NCBI GenBank assembly: GCA_002281775.1
Contig: NCGY01000004.1
Span: forward strand, 62,001 to 126,000
Direction: 5' to 3'
DNA length: 64,000 bases
Source: Hydrogenophilales bacterium 16-64-46
GTDB lineage: Bacteria > Pseudomonadota > Gammaproteobacteria > Burkholderiales > Thiobacillaceae
A program made the translations under genes and the position numbers. How positions within the stretch are numbered: position 1 is the stretch's first letter; the number at the start of each line of letters is the position of its first letter. Under the pieces are notes generated by a model. The model had not been told where the DNA came from. It searched no databases and saw only the letters and a list, made by a program, of their open reading frames with translations. This document shows, one piece after another, positions 50,613 to 59,222 of this stretch.

Positions 50613-51512
50613 ATGCACTTCACCCCTGAATCCTTCCGCGTCTGGCGCAATAAGCGCATCACCCTGCTTGGCATGTCCGGCGTGGGCAAGACGCATCTTT
50701 CGTCCCTGCTGCGCGGCCACGACTGGTTTCATTTTTCCGGCGACTACCGCATCGGCACGCGTTATCTTGACGAGCCCATCCTTGATCTCATCAAGCATCA
50801 GGCGATGCAGGTGCCCTTCCTGCGCGAGCTCTTGCGCCGCGACTGGATCGATATCAAGAACAATATCAAGATCCACGATCTGGGGCCGGTACTCACCTTC
50901 GTTGGCAAACTTGGCGGGCCGGACTGGGGCGGATTGCCGCTCGACGAATTCAGCCGCCGCCAGGCGGCCTACCGCGACGCCGAGATCGCGGCGATGAAGG
51001 ACGTACCGGAATTCATCCGCAAGGGCCAGGAGATCTACGGCTACCCGCATTTTGTCAACGACGTCGGCGGCAGCCTGTGCGAGCTCGACGAGCCCGGCTT
51101 GATCGAACTGCTCGCCGAACACACGCTCATCCTCTATATCCAGACCACCACGCGTGAAGAAGAAGACACGCTGATCCGGCGCGCGCAGTCCGACCCCAAG
51201 CCGCTGTATTTCCGCCCGGCCTTTCTCGCCGAGGCTTTGCCGGCGTATCTGAAGGAAAAAGGCCTCGAATACGTCGCCGAGATCGAGCCCGACGATTTTG
51301 CCCGCTGGGTGTTCCCGCGCCTGTTCCATTCGCGTCTGCCGCGCTACGAAGCGATTGCCAGACCGCACGGCTACACCGTCACCTCGCAGGAGGTGGCGCA
51401 GGTGCGCGACGAACGCGATTTCGTGGCGCTGATCGAAGCGGCCATTGCAAGAAAGGGATCAGGGATCAGGGGTCAGGCGTCAGGGGGAACGAATGCCGCT
51501 GGTCGCGTATAA
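50613..51512 (+). CDS. P-loop ATPase of unknown function
   Basis: A 299-residue protein with an N-terminal Walker A loop (ITLLGMSGVGKTHLSSLLRG). No other catalytic motif can be named with certainty; conserved-looking blocks are FSGDYRIGTRYLDEPILDLI and FVNDVGGSLCELDEPGLIEL (possible Walker B-like acidic patch). The start at 50613 (MHFTPESF) is chosen over the longer frame from 50565. The last ~15 codons consist of a heptad DNA repeat and overlap the start of metA by 20 bp, so the C-terminus may be variable. It is probably co-expressed with metA. Confidence 0.75.
   Translation: MHFTPESFRVWRNKRITLLGMSGVGKTHLSSLLRGHDWFHFSGDYRIGTRYLDEPILDLIKHQAMQVPFLRELLRRDWIDIKNNIKIHDLGPVLTFVGKLGGPDWGGLPLDEFSRRQAAYRDAEIAAMKDVPEFIRKGQEIYGYPHFVNDVGGSLCELDEPGLIELLAEHTLILYIQTTTREEEDTLIRRAQSDPKPLYFRPAFLAEALPAYLKEKGLEYVAEIEPDDFARWVFPRLFHSRLPRYEAIARPHGYTVTSQEVAQVRDERDFVALIEAAIARKGSGIRGQASGGTNAAGRV
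51456..51483 (+). repeat. Four tandem 7-bp units (GGNTCAG type)
   Basis: GGATCAG, GGATCAG, GGGTCAG, GCGTCAG at 51456-51483. Seven is not a multiple of three, so gain or loss of a unit changes the reading frame of the ATPase tail and its overlap with metA at 51493. Confidence 0.75.
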
Positions 51513-52545
51513 CGCCCTGCCCACCTTCGCGCGCCTGCGCCGCGACGGCGTCACGGTGCTGTCGCCCGAGCGCGCCGCCAACCAGGAAATCCGCGAACTG
51601 CACGTCGGCCTCCTGAACATGATGCCGGACGCGGCGATCGAGGCGACCGAGCGGCAGTTCTTCCGGCTGGTCGGCGAATCCAACCCGATCGCGCAGTTTT
51701 ACCTGCACCCATTCACCCTGCCGACGCTGCCGCGTGGCGACAAGGCGCGCGCGCACATCGACGCCTACTACGAAGACTTCGGCGCGATCCGCGAGCAGGG
51801 CCTCGACGCGCTCATCATCACCGGGGCCAACGTCAGCCAGCCCAGTCTTGCCGACGAAGCCTTCTGGCAGCCGATGATCGAGGCGATCGACTGGGCCTGG
51901 GACAACGTCACCTCCACCCTGTGTTCCTGCCTCGCGACCCACGCCGTGATGCAGTTTCGCTACGGCCAGACCCGGGTGAAACAGGCGCGCAAGATATGGG
52001 GGGTGTACGAGCATCGCGTGACCGACGCGCGGCATCCGCTGGTGGCCGACATCAACACCCGCTTCGACGTGCCGCATTCGCGCTGGAACGACGTCTCGCG
52101 CGCGCAGTTCGAGGCGGCCGGGGTCAAGGTGCTGGCGGAAAGCGCCGAGGCGGGGGTGCACCTGGCGGTGAGTCCGGACGGCCTGCGCACGGTGTTCCTC
52201 CAGGGGCATCCCGAATATGACACGGTGTCGCTGCTGAAGGAATACAAGCGCGACCTGCTGCTGGCCGCCGCCGGCAAGCTGGCCTGGCCGCCGTTTCCCG
52301 TCGGCGTCTTCGACACCCATGCGCAGGCCCTGCTGGCTGAATACGCCGCTCGCCTGCGCGCCGGCGACGCGCCGGCATTCCCCGAATCCCGGCTACTACC
52401 GCGCCTCGACAACACCTGGCACGATACCGCCGAGGGCGTGGTCGGCAACTGGATCGGCTGCGTCTACCAGGTGACGCATCGCGAGCGCGGCCTGCCCTTC
52501 ATGCCGGGGATCGACCCCGCCGATCCGCTCGGACTGGCCCGGTGA
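51493..52545 (+). CDS. metA: Homoserine O-succinyltransferase (MetA/HTS family)
   Basis: A 350-residue protein of the MetA fold. The nucleophile region is STLCSCLATHAVMQFRYG. The conserved WGVYEHRV supplies the glutamate, LQGHPEYD the catalytic histidine, and VPHSRWNDV follows the family pattern. It activates homoserine for methionine synthesis, matching metH elsewhere in the window. Acetyl versus succinyl preference cannot be told by eye. The ATG at 51493 follows GGGGGAA and overlaps the ATPase gene. Confidence 0.82.
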   Translation: MPLVAYNALPTFARLRRDGVTVLSPERAANQEIRELHVGLLNMMPDAAIEATERQFFRLVGESNPIAQFYLHPFTLPTLPRGDKARAHIDAYYEDFGAIREQGLDALIITGANVSQPSLADEAFWQPMIEAIDWAWDNVTSTLCSCLATHAVMQFRYGQTRVKQARKIWGVYEHRVTDARHPLVADINTRFDVPHSRWNDVSRAQFEAAGVKVLAESAEAGVHLAVSPDGLRTVFLQGHPEYDTVSLLKEYKRDLLLAAAGKLAWPPFPVGVFDTHAQALLAEYAARLRAGDAPAFPESRLLPRLDNTWHDTAEGVVGNWIGCVYQVTHRERGLPFMPGIDPADPLGLAR

Positions 52546-53633
52546 CGGCACACGCGCGCTACGACGCCGCCAGCCGTGCACTCATCGCCAGCGGCGACTG
52601 GCAGGCCGAGGCCGCCGCCGCGCTGCCCGAACTGGCCGGCCAGCCGGTGCACGTGCTGGACGGCGCGGATCTCACCCGGCTCGACACCAACGGTGCCTGG
52701 CTGCTGCTCGCCGCCGCGCGGCCGCAGGCCAGCGACCCCATGCCGGAACTGCGCAATTTTTCACCTGCGCACCGGGCGCTACTGGAACTGGTGGCGCGGC
52801 ATTGCGATGCCACCCTCCTGCAGCCCGACCCGCCGCGCGAAGGCCTGCGCATGCTCACCGGACGCGGCGCGATCGCCATGGGTAGGCATCTTGCCGGGCT
52901 GCTGGATTTCGTCGGCCATCTCACCGTGGAAAGCCTCGCGCTCATCGGCCGTCCCGGCCAGTGGCGCTGGCGCGAACTGGCGGCGCAGGTTCGGGACATC
53001 TTCGTGGGCGCGATTCCCATCGTCGTCGGCATGTTGTTCCTGCTCGGTGTGGTGTTCGCCTATCTGCTGGGCGATCAGGCCCGGCAGTACGGCGCAAACA
53101 TTTTCGTGGTCGACGGCATCCTGATGGCGATCCTGCGGGAGATTTCACCGGTCATCGTCGCCATCCTCGTCGCCGGCCGCACGGGCGCGGCGATCACCGC
53201 GCAACTCGGCACCATGAAAGTCACCGAGGAAATCGACGCCATCGCCACGCTGGGACTGTCGCCGCTGGCGGTGCTGGTAATACCGCGGATGCTGGCCCTG
53301 CTGATCGCCATGCCGCTCCTGGTGTTCATCGGCGATGTGGCCGGCATACTCGGCGGCATGCTGGTGGCGCAGGAGCAGCTCGACATTTCCAGGCCCGTGT
53401 TCCTCGACCGCATGGCCGACGTGCTGCTTCTGAAAACCCTGCTCGTCGGCCTGTTCAAGGCCCCGGTATTCGCCATCTTCATTGCGCTCATCGCCTGCCG
53501 CATGGGGCTCTCGGTCACGCGCGATTCACGCAGCGTGGGGGCGAACACCACGTCCACCGTGGTGCAGAGCCTCGTCGCCATCATCATCCTCAACGCCATC
53601 TTCGCCGTGGCCTTCGTGCAGCTGAATATCTGA
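52542..53633 (+). CDS. MlaE-family ABC permease with N-terminal STAS-like domain
   Basis: A 363-residue protein. Residues 1-~95 form a soluble STAS-like domain (PVHVLDGADLTRLDTNGAWL). The rest is a MlaE/YrbE permease with five helices and the conserved EISPVIVAILVAGRTGAAIT, then LGTMKVTEEIDAIATLGLSP. It starts at a GTG overlapping the metA stop (GTGA). It is the membrane part of an MCE-type lipid transporter, with STAS fused to the permease instead of a separate MlaB. Confidence 0.9.
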   Translation: MTAHARYDAASRALIASGDWQAEAAAALPELAGQPVHVLDGADLTRLDTNGAWLLLAAARPQASDPMPELRNFSPAHRALLELVARHCDATLLQPDPPREGLRMLTGRGAIAMGRHLAGLLDFVGHLTVESLALIGRPGQWRWRELAAQVRDIFVGAIPIVVGMLFLLGVVFAYLLGDQARQYGANIFVVDGILMAILREISPVIVAILVAGRTGAAITAQLGTMKVTEEIDAIATLGLSPLAVLVIPRMLALLIAMPLLVFIGDVAGILGGMLVAQEQLDISRPVFLDRMADVLLLKTLLVGLFKAPVFAIFIALIACRMGLSVTRDSRSVGANTTSTVVQSLVAIIILNAIFAVAFVQLNI

Positions 53634-54400
53634 TGACCGACACCGTTCTCGATATTCGCGACATCCACACCACCCTCGGCGGCAACAGCATCCACCGGGG
53701 CCTCGATCTCTCGGTACGGCGCGGCGAGGTGGTGGCGCTGATCGGCGGCTCGGGTACCGGCAAGTCGGTACTGCTGCGCGAAATCATCGGCCTGCTGAAA
53801 CCGCAGTCCGGGCGCATCGAGCTGTTCGGCCAGTCAGTGTGGGACACCACGCCGGCACAGATGAACGCCTTGCGTCGGCGCTTCGGCGTGCTGTTCCAGG
53901 ACGGCGCGCTGTTTTCCTCGCTCGACGTCGAAGACAACGTCGCCACGCCGCTGTTCGAGCACACGAGCCTGCCGCACGCCACCTGCCGGCAGCTCGCACG
54001 GCTCAAGCTCGGGCTTGCCAACCTGCCGGCCGACGTGGCGAAGAAAAAACCCAGCGAACTCTCCGGCGGCATGAGAAAGCGTGTGGCCCTGGCGCGTGCG
54101 CTCGCACTCGACCCGGAATTGTTGTTCCTCGACGAACCCACCTCCGGCCTCGATCCGATTTCCGCGCGCGCGTTCGATACATTGATCCGCCTGCTCGCCG
54201 ACAGCCTCGGCCTCACCGTATTCCTCGTCACCCACGACTTGGATACACTGTTTTCCATTATCGACCGCGTCATCGTCCTGTCGAACGGCCGCGTGCTCGG
54301 CAGCGGCAGCGTGGCCGAACTCAAACAACTCGACGACCCGTGGCTTTCCGCGTATTTCGCCGCGCGTACCCCGGAGGAGACAAGCCCGCATGGAAACTGA
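53633..54400 (+). CDS. MlaF-type ABC transporter ATP-binding protein
   Basis: A 255-residue ATPase with Walker A GGSGTGKSVLLREIIG, Q-loop LFQDGALFSSLDV, signature LSGGMRKRVALARAL, Walker B LFLDEPTSGLDPIS and switch LVTHDLDTL. The LFQDGALFSSLDV sequence is characteristic of the MlaF/Mkl subgroup. Its ATG overlaps the permease stop by one base. Confidence 0.93.
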   Translation: MTDTVLDIRDIHTTLGGNSIHRGLDLSVRRGEVVALIGGSGTGKSVLLREIIGLLKPQSGRIELFGQSVWDTTPAQMNALRRRFGVLFQDGALFSSLDVEDNVATPLFEHTSLPHATCRQLARLKLGLANLPADVAKKKPSELSGGMRKRVALARALALDPELLFLDEPTSGLDPISARAFDTLIRLLADSLGLTVFLVTHDLDTLFSIIDRVIVLSNGRVLGSGSVAELKQLDDPWLSAYFAARTPEETSPHGN

Positions 54401-55340
54401 AGGCCGTTATACCCTGGTCGGCACGCTGGTGCTGGGCGTGGTCGCGCTGATGACGCTGGCCATCATCTGGCTCGCCGGCGCGGCCGACCATATCGCCTAC
54501 CAGACCTACAGCATCTATTTCAAGCAGCAGTCGCTCGACGGCCTGGCCGTGGGCAGCGCGGTGAAGATGCGCGGTATCAAGGTGGGGGTGGTCGACAGCT
54601 ACCGCTTCGTGCAGCAGGACGGCGAGGAAGCGGTGAGCGTCACCGCGCGCGTCGACGAAGGCGTGCCCGTGCACCAGGGCGCGGCGGCCTACATCAAGCG
54701 CAACCTGGTCACCGGCATCGCGGCGGTGGAAATCAACAACGGCCCGGTCAGCGGCGTGCTGCTCGACGACGCGCCGCGCGGCGAACGCTACCCCGTCATC
54801 GCCGAAGGCAGTTCGGACATCGACAAGGTTGCCACCGCCGTGTCGCGGCTGGCGGAAAACGGAGCTGCCGTGCTGGAAAAGATGAACGTGCTGCTGTCCG
54901 ACGACAACCAGCGCGCCATCAGCCAGACGCTGGCCAACCTCAACGAACTGTCCGGACACCTTGCCGCCAACAAGGCCAGCCTCGACGCCGCCGTGCAGGG
55001 CATCCGCGATGCCTCCGACGAATTCCGCTTTGCCGGGGCCAGTATCAGCCAGGCCGCCACGCGCGCCGAAGGCAGCATCGTCGGCGTGGGCGACAACGCC
55101 AATCTGGCGCTCAAGGAAGCCGTCGCCGCAATCGGCAAGCTGCAAAAGGACGCGACCGAAATCACCGCCCGTATCCAGCAGCTGTCCGAAACCGGCACAC
55201 TGGAAATCACCAACGTCAGCCGCGACGTGCGCACCAGCGCCGACGTGCTGACCAACGCCGGCCAGCGCCTGTCGAACCCGCGTGCCATCCTGTTCGGGCC
55301 GACGGAACAGCAGCTCGGCCCCGGAGAAAGCCTGCCATGA
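54390..55340 (+). CDS. MCE-domain protein (MlaD-like)
   Basis: A 316-residue protein with one N-terminal membrane helix (residues ~7-28), one MCE domain (~40-115: SIYFKQQSLDGLAVGSAVKM then NLVTGIAAVEINNG), and a long helical tail of ~170 residues predicted to form a periplasmic coiled coil. Such tails can build a tunnel between membranes. It is the substrate-contacting subunit of the transporter. It overlaps the ATPase gene by 11 bp and has GGAGG upstream. Confidence 0.92.
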   Translation: METEGRYTLVGTLVLGVVALMTLAIIWLAGAADHIAYQTYSIYFKQQSLDGLAVGSAVKMRGIKVGVVDSYRFVQQDGEEAVSVTARVDEGVPVHQGAAAYIKRNLVTGIAAVEINNGPVSGVLLDDAPRGERYPVIAEGSSDIDKVATAVSRLAENGAAVLEKMNVLLSDDNQRAISQTLANLNELSGHLAANKASLDAAVQGIRDASDEFRFAGASISQAATRAEGSIVGVGDNANLALKEAVAAIGKLQKDATEITARIQQLSETGTLEITNVSRDVRTSADVLTNAGQRLSNPRAILFGPTEQQLGPGESLP

Positions 55341-55936
55341 AAGCGCTTGCCCTTGCTGCATTGGCGTTCGCCCTCGCCGGCTGCGTCAACTTCGGCGACA
55401 AGGCCGATTCCGCCGCGATGACCTACTACGTGCTGGACGACGCCACGCCCGCCCCGCCCGGTCCGGTGGCCGGCCCGGCCACGCCCACCCTGCTGGTGCT
55501 CGATACCGCCGCCAGCGGTTTCTATGACGGCGATCCGCTGGTGTTCAGCCGCGCACCCGGCACGCGCGGCCAGTATCAGTTCGCGCGCTGGACCGAACGA
55601 CCCGGCAAGCGGTTCGCCGACCTGCTGCGCGCCCGCCTCGATACCCTGGGGACCTGGCGCATCGCCGGTGCCGGCGGCTACGTGCGCGGCGATCGCCTGC
55701 TCGACACCGAACTCGTCGAGTTCTATCACGACGCGTCGAGCGCGCCGGGCACCCTGCGCCTGGTGCTGCGCGCCGAGCTGGTCGACCTCGGCAGCCGCGT
55801 GCTGGTGAGCCGCCGCACCTTCGAACAGAGCGTGGCGCTGACGAGCTTCGACGCCGCCGGTGCCGCGCGCGCCGCCAATCTCGCCGTCGCGCGCGTGCTC
55901 GATGATGTCGCCGCCTGGCTGGCGACGGCGCAATAA
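55337..55936 (+). CDS. ABC-type transport auxiliary lipoprotein
   Basis: A 199-residue lipoprotein with a lipobox ending FALAGC and the ABC_trans_aux/PqiC-type fold (SAAMTYYVLDDA at the start; RVLVSRRTFEQSVALTSFDA later). In Pqi/Mla-like systems this lipoprotein sits in the outer membrane and receives the MCE tunnel. It overlaps the MCE gene by four bases (ATGA), closing a four-gene operon. Confidence 0.88.
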   Translation: MKALALAALAFALAGCVNFGDKADSAAMTYYVLDDATPAPPGPVAGPATPTLLVLDTAASGFYDGDPLVFSRAPGTRGQYQFARWTERPGKRFADLLRARLDTLGTWRIAGAGGYVRGDRLLDTELVEFYHDASSAPGTLRLVLRAELVDLGSRVLVSRRTFEQSVALTSFDAAGAARAANLAVARVLDDVAAWLATAQ

Positions 55937-55985
55937 ACGCCTACACTGCGGAACACCCACAACACAAAAGTAAGGAGGCACCGCC

Positions 55986-56414
55986 ATGAAAGCCTGTCTG
56001 CTGGCACTGACACTGGGTCTTGCCGCGTTTTCGGTGCATGCCGAAATCGCGCAGAAATTCGGCCCGCTGGAAATCCACTACAACGCCATTTCCACCGACG
56101 AGCTGCTGCCCGAGGTGGCGCGCGCGTACAAGATCGAGCGCAGCAAGACGCGTGGCCTGGTCACCCTGTCGGTGCTGAAGAAAAACGCCGTAGGCGGGCT
56201 CACCCCCATGCCGGCCAAGGTATCGATCTATGCCACCAATCCCAGCCGCCAGCTTGCCACCATCGCCATGCGCGAAGTCCGGGAAGGCACCGCCATCTAT
56301 TACCTGGGCGAGTTCCGCATGGCCCTGCCCGACACGCTGAAATTCACCGCCAGCGTGGAGGTGGCCGGCGAACCCAAACGCGAGATCAGCTTCGACCAGA
56401 AGTTCTACAAGTAA
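55986..56414 (+). CDS. DUF4426 domain-containing periplasmic protein
   Basis: A 142-residue protein with a Sec signal peptide (cleavage after VHA) and one DUF4426 domain (FGPLEIHYNAISTDELLPEV, then ISFDQKFYK at the end). Function unknown; the fold is a small beta sandwich. It has AAGGAGG upstream and is separated by 49 bp from the lipid transport operon, with no terminator visible between. Confidence 0.85.
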   Translation: MKACLLALTLGLAAFSVHAEIAQKFGPLEIHYNAISTDELLPEVARAYKIERSKTRGLVTLSVLKKNAVGGLTPMPAKVSIYATNPSRQLATIAMREVREGTAIYYLGEFRMALPDTLKFTASVEVAGEPKREISFDQKFYK

Positions 56415-56426
56415 ATCAGCCGGAAA

Positions 56427-57101
56427 TCAGCCGAGTGCGGTGCGGGCCAGCGTCAGCAGGCCCCACACACCAAAGCCCGCCACCGTGAGCCCAGCCGCGC
56501 GGCGCACCCACAGCTGCTGCATGAAGGGCTGAATCTGCCGGGCGAACACCCCCATGCCCAGCAGGTTGGGCAGCGTGCCCAGCCCGAACGCCAGCATCAG
56601 CGCCGCGCCCGAAGTGGCGCTGCCGGCCGCCAGCGCGGAAACTAGCACCGAATACACCAGCCCGCACGGCAGCCAACCCCAGGCCATGCCGGCCAACAGC
56701 GCCTGCGGCGTGGAACGCACCGGCAGCAGTTTCTGGAACACGGGCCGGATGCGATTCCACAACGTGCCTCCGACACGCTCGAACACCAGCACCCAGCGAT
56801 TGAACCCGGCCAGATACAAACCCAGCAGAATCATCACGACCTGCGCCAGCACGAACAGTGTTGCCTGAACCGGCAGAAAGTCTGCGAGCTTGAGCGATGC
56901 ACCGAGCGCGCCCGCCAGCGCACCGAACAGCACGTAGGAGGTGATGCGGCCGAGGTTGTAGGCCAGATGCAGCCGAAACGGGGGAGCGCTGCCATCCGCG
57001 CGGAACGAGAACGCGGCGACGATTCCGCCGCACATACCGACGCAGTGCACGCCACCCAGCAGGCCGGCAAGCAGAGCTGTGAGCAGGGAAAGTTCGATCA
57101 T
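56427..57101 (-). CDS. TauE/SafE-type (UreH-domain) membrane protein
   Basis: A 224-residue protein with about six hydrophobic segments. It starts with LLTALLAGLLGGVHCVGMCGG, whose HCxGMCGG motif is characteristic of the UreH/DsbD-like group often placed with cytochrome oxidase maturation. The motif includes a conserved Cys/Met pattern suited to copper or thiol chemistry. The neighbourhood gives no cytochrome genes, so the role stays open between metal transport and sulfite export. Confidence 0.85.
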   Translation of the reverse strand: MIELSLLTALLAGLLGGVHCVGMCGGIVAAFSFRADGSAPPFRLHLAYNLGRITSYVLFGALAGALGASLKLADFLPVQATLFVLAQVVMILLGLYLAGFNRWVLVFERVGGTLWNRIRPVFQKLLPVRSTPQALLAGMAWGWLPCGLVYSVLVSALAAGSATSGAALMLAFGLGTLPNLLGMGVFARQIQPFMQQLWVRRAAGLTVAGFGVWGLLTLARTALG

Positions 57102-57135
57102 ATTTCACAAAGAAGACAGAGGACAGGCGTAACCC

Positions 57136-58482
57136 CTACCTCCTCTTGTCCTCTTGTCCTCCTGGTTCAGGATTGGAAGTGGCAAGCGCAACCCGTCCCG
57201 CCAGCCACACCAGGATCAAAACCGGCACGCCGATCATCGCCGTGCCGGTGAAGAAATTCGCCCAGCCGAAGGCGTCGACGAATTCACCCGAAAATCCGGC
57301 GATGAACTTGGGCAGGAGCAGCATCACCGAGGTGAAGAGCGCGTACTGGGTGGCGGAAAAATTCTGGTTGACCAGCCCAGAGAGATAGGCGACGAAGGCG
57401 CTTGATGCGATGCCGGCGGAGAGGTTGTCGGCCGACACCGTGAATACCAGCGCCGAGACGTCGTGGCCGCGCCCGGCGAGCCACACGAACAGCAGGTTGG
57501 TCGCGGCGGAGAGCACGGCGCCGAGGAAGAGCGTGCGCATCACCCCCATGCGCAGCACCAAGAGGCCGCCGAGACCGGCGCCTGCGATGGTCATGATCAC
57601 GCCGTAGACCTTGGAGACGGTCGCGACTTCGTCCTTGGTGAACCCCATCTCCTGATAAAACGGATTGCTCATCACCCCCATCACCACGTCGGAGATGCGG
57701 TAGACCGCGATCAGCGCCAGGATCAGGAGCGCCTGCCACTTGAAGCGCTCGATGAATTCGAGGAAGGGCTGCACGAAGCTCGACGCCAGCCAGCGCGCGA
57801 AGCCCTGGTCGGCGATGCGCGTCAGCGGCGCGCGGTGCTCGGGTTCGCGGATGATCAGCGTCGTCAGCATGCCGACCCCCATCAGCGCCGCCATCGCCAT
57901 GTACGCCACCTGCCAGGGGCGGAAATCGTAAGTCGCTTCCGATAGATCGACGCTCGCGGCGATCCACAGCGCACCCGCGCCGGCGGTGATCATCGCGATG
58001 CGGTAGCCCGCCTGGTAGGTCGCCGCCATCGCGCCCTGTTTCTCGATTGCCACCGCCTCGATGCGGTAGGCGTCGAGCGCGATGTCCTGCGTCGCCGAGG
58101 CAAAAGCGACTGCCAGCGCGAAAAAGACGGTATGGCTGAGATTGACCACCGGGTCGGTGTTCGCCATGCCCAGCAGCGCTGCGGCGATGCACACCTGCGA
58201 TAACAGCAGCCACGCCCGCCGCCTGCCCAATGTGCGCGTGAGCAGTGGCAGCGGCAGCCGGTCGACCAGCGGCGACCACAAAAACTTGAAGCCGTACGCC
58301 AGTCCCACCCACGACAGATGGCCGATCGTCGCGCGCGCGATGCCCGCTTCCGACAGCCAGAACGACAGCGTGCCCAGCACCAGGAGCAGCGGCAACCCGG
58401 CGGAAAAGCCGAGGAACAGCATACCGACGACACGGGGATGGGCGTAGATCTTGAGGGCGGCGAGCCAGGGGTGCGATGTCAT
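57136..58482 (-). CDS. ampG: AmpG-like MFS permease
   Basis: A 448-residue protein with about twelve transmembrane helices of the AmpG (muropeptide importer) family. It contains MLFLGFSAGLPLLLVLGTLS, AFASATQDIALDAYRIE (the conserved TQDIAxDAYRIE) and NLSAGIASSAFVAYLSGLVN. It imports anhydro-muropeptides for wall recycling. ATG 58482 fits the family start; a GTG at 58506 overlaps the doc stop and adds eight residues. Confidence 0.9.
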   Translation of the reverse strand: MTSHPWLAALKIYAHPRVVGMLFLGFSAGLPLLLVLGTLSFWLSEAGIARATIGHLSWVGLAYGFKFLWSPLVDRLPLPLLTRTLGRRRAWLLLSQVCIAAALLGMANTDPVVNLSHTVFFALAVAFASATQDIALDAYRIEAVAIEKQGAMAATYQAGYRIAMITAGAGALWIAASVDLSEATYDFRPWQVAYMAMAALMGVGMLTTLIIREPEHRAPLTRIADQGFARWLASSFVQPFLEFIERFKWQALLILALIAVYRISDVVMGVMSNPFYQEMGFTKDEVATVSKVYGVIMTIAGAGLGGLLVLRMGVMRTLFLGAVLSAATNLLFVWLAGRGHDVSALVFTVSADNLSAGIASSAFVAYLSGLVNQNFSATQYALFTSVMLLLPKFIAGFSGEFVDAFGWANFFTGTAMIGVPVLILVWLAGRVALATSNPEPGGQEDKRR

Positions 58483-58498
58483 GGCGGGAGGTGAGGTG

Positions 58499-58891
58499 TC
58501 AGGCACGGGGCGCGGTGCGTTCGCGCAGCCAGGCGGCGAGCGTCGCTTCGTCCCAGTCGCCGGCGGCGACGGCGAGCACGGCCAGCGTCGCTTCCGCCTG
58601 GGGGGCGGTCAGCCGTTGCCCGTTCGAGTAGAGGAACAAACCCAACGCCAGGAAAGCGGCGCGCTTGTTGCTATCGACGAAGGGGTGATTCTTGGCGAGT
58701 CCCACGCAGTACGATGCCGCTAGTTCACACACATCCGGATCGCCATACGCCGCCAGATTGAGCGGGCGTGCCAACGCGGAATCGAGCAGGCCTTCGTCGC
58801 GCAGGCCCGGCAAGCCGCCGTGTTCGGCCAGGCTTTCGTCATGCAACAACAACAGCGCGCGCTTGTCGAACCACTTCGAGGCGCGAGCCAT
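58499..58891 (-). CDS. doc: Death-on-curing (Doc/Fic) toxin
   Basis: A 130-residue Doc-type Fic protein with the catalytic motif NHPFVDSNKRAAF (HPFxDxNKR) and the N-terminal LHDESLAEHGGLPGLRDEGL block. Doc phosphorylates and inactivates EF-Tu. It is encoded directly behind its antitoxin; the antitoxin stop and the toxin ATG are adjacent. The toxin appears intact. Confidence 0.92.
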   Translation of the reverse strand: MARASKWFDKRALLLLHDESLAEHGGLPGLRDEGLLDSALARPLNLAAYGDPDVCELAASYCVGLAKNHPFVDSNKRAAFLALGLFLYSNGQRLTAPQAEATLAVLAVAAGDWDEATLAAWLRERTAPRA

Positions 58892-59116
58892 TTACTTGGC
58901 TAGTTCGTGGAAGGTGTCGCGGAAGTCGCGCATGAAAGCGCGGCCCGCCTCGATCTGTTCCTCCAGCGTCGGATCGTAGGGCGTCACCGCCACCCCGTCC
59001 GGCGTCTCGGTCACGAATACCGTATCGCCTTTTTCCAGCTTCAGCCGCGCCAGCACCTCCTTGGGCAGGATGAGGCCGACCGAATTGCCGATCTGGGTAA
59101 GTTTCAGGGCGTGCAT
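58892..59116 (-). CDS. AbrB/MazE-type antitoxin
   Basis: A 74-residue protein with a SpoVT/AbrB swapped-hairpin DNA-binding domain (LTQIGNSVGLILPKEVLARL) and a short acidic-basic C-terminal tail (EEQIEAGRAFMRDFRDTFHE) suited to bind the toxin. Doc is classically paired with Phd; AbrB-type partners also occur. It is first in the toxin-antitoxin operon, with an inverted repeat just upstream. Confidence 0.9.
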   Translation of the reverse strand: MHALKLTQIGNSVGLILPKEVLARLKLEKGDTVFVTETPDGVAVTPYDPTLEEQIEAGRAFMRDFRDTFHELAK

Positions 59117-59133
59117 CGCGGACTCCCGTTGGT

Positions 59134-59149
59134 TATAACGGTTGTTATA
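59134..59149 (-). promoter_or_regulatory. Inverted repeat TATAAC-N4-GTTATA before the antitoxin
   Basis: The 6-bp arms (59134-59139 and 59144-59149) overlap a good -10-like TATAAC on the minus strand, 18-33 bp before the antitoxin start. This is the expected position of an autoregulatory operator for an AbrB/MazE-type antitoxin. Confidence 0.55.
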
Positions 59150-59222
59150 TTAGGCCGCGTCGCGACATAAGCCAATATGCGCATACGGTGCTTGAGTGAG
59201 GCAGCACCGTAAAGCAGACATC

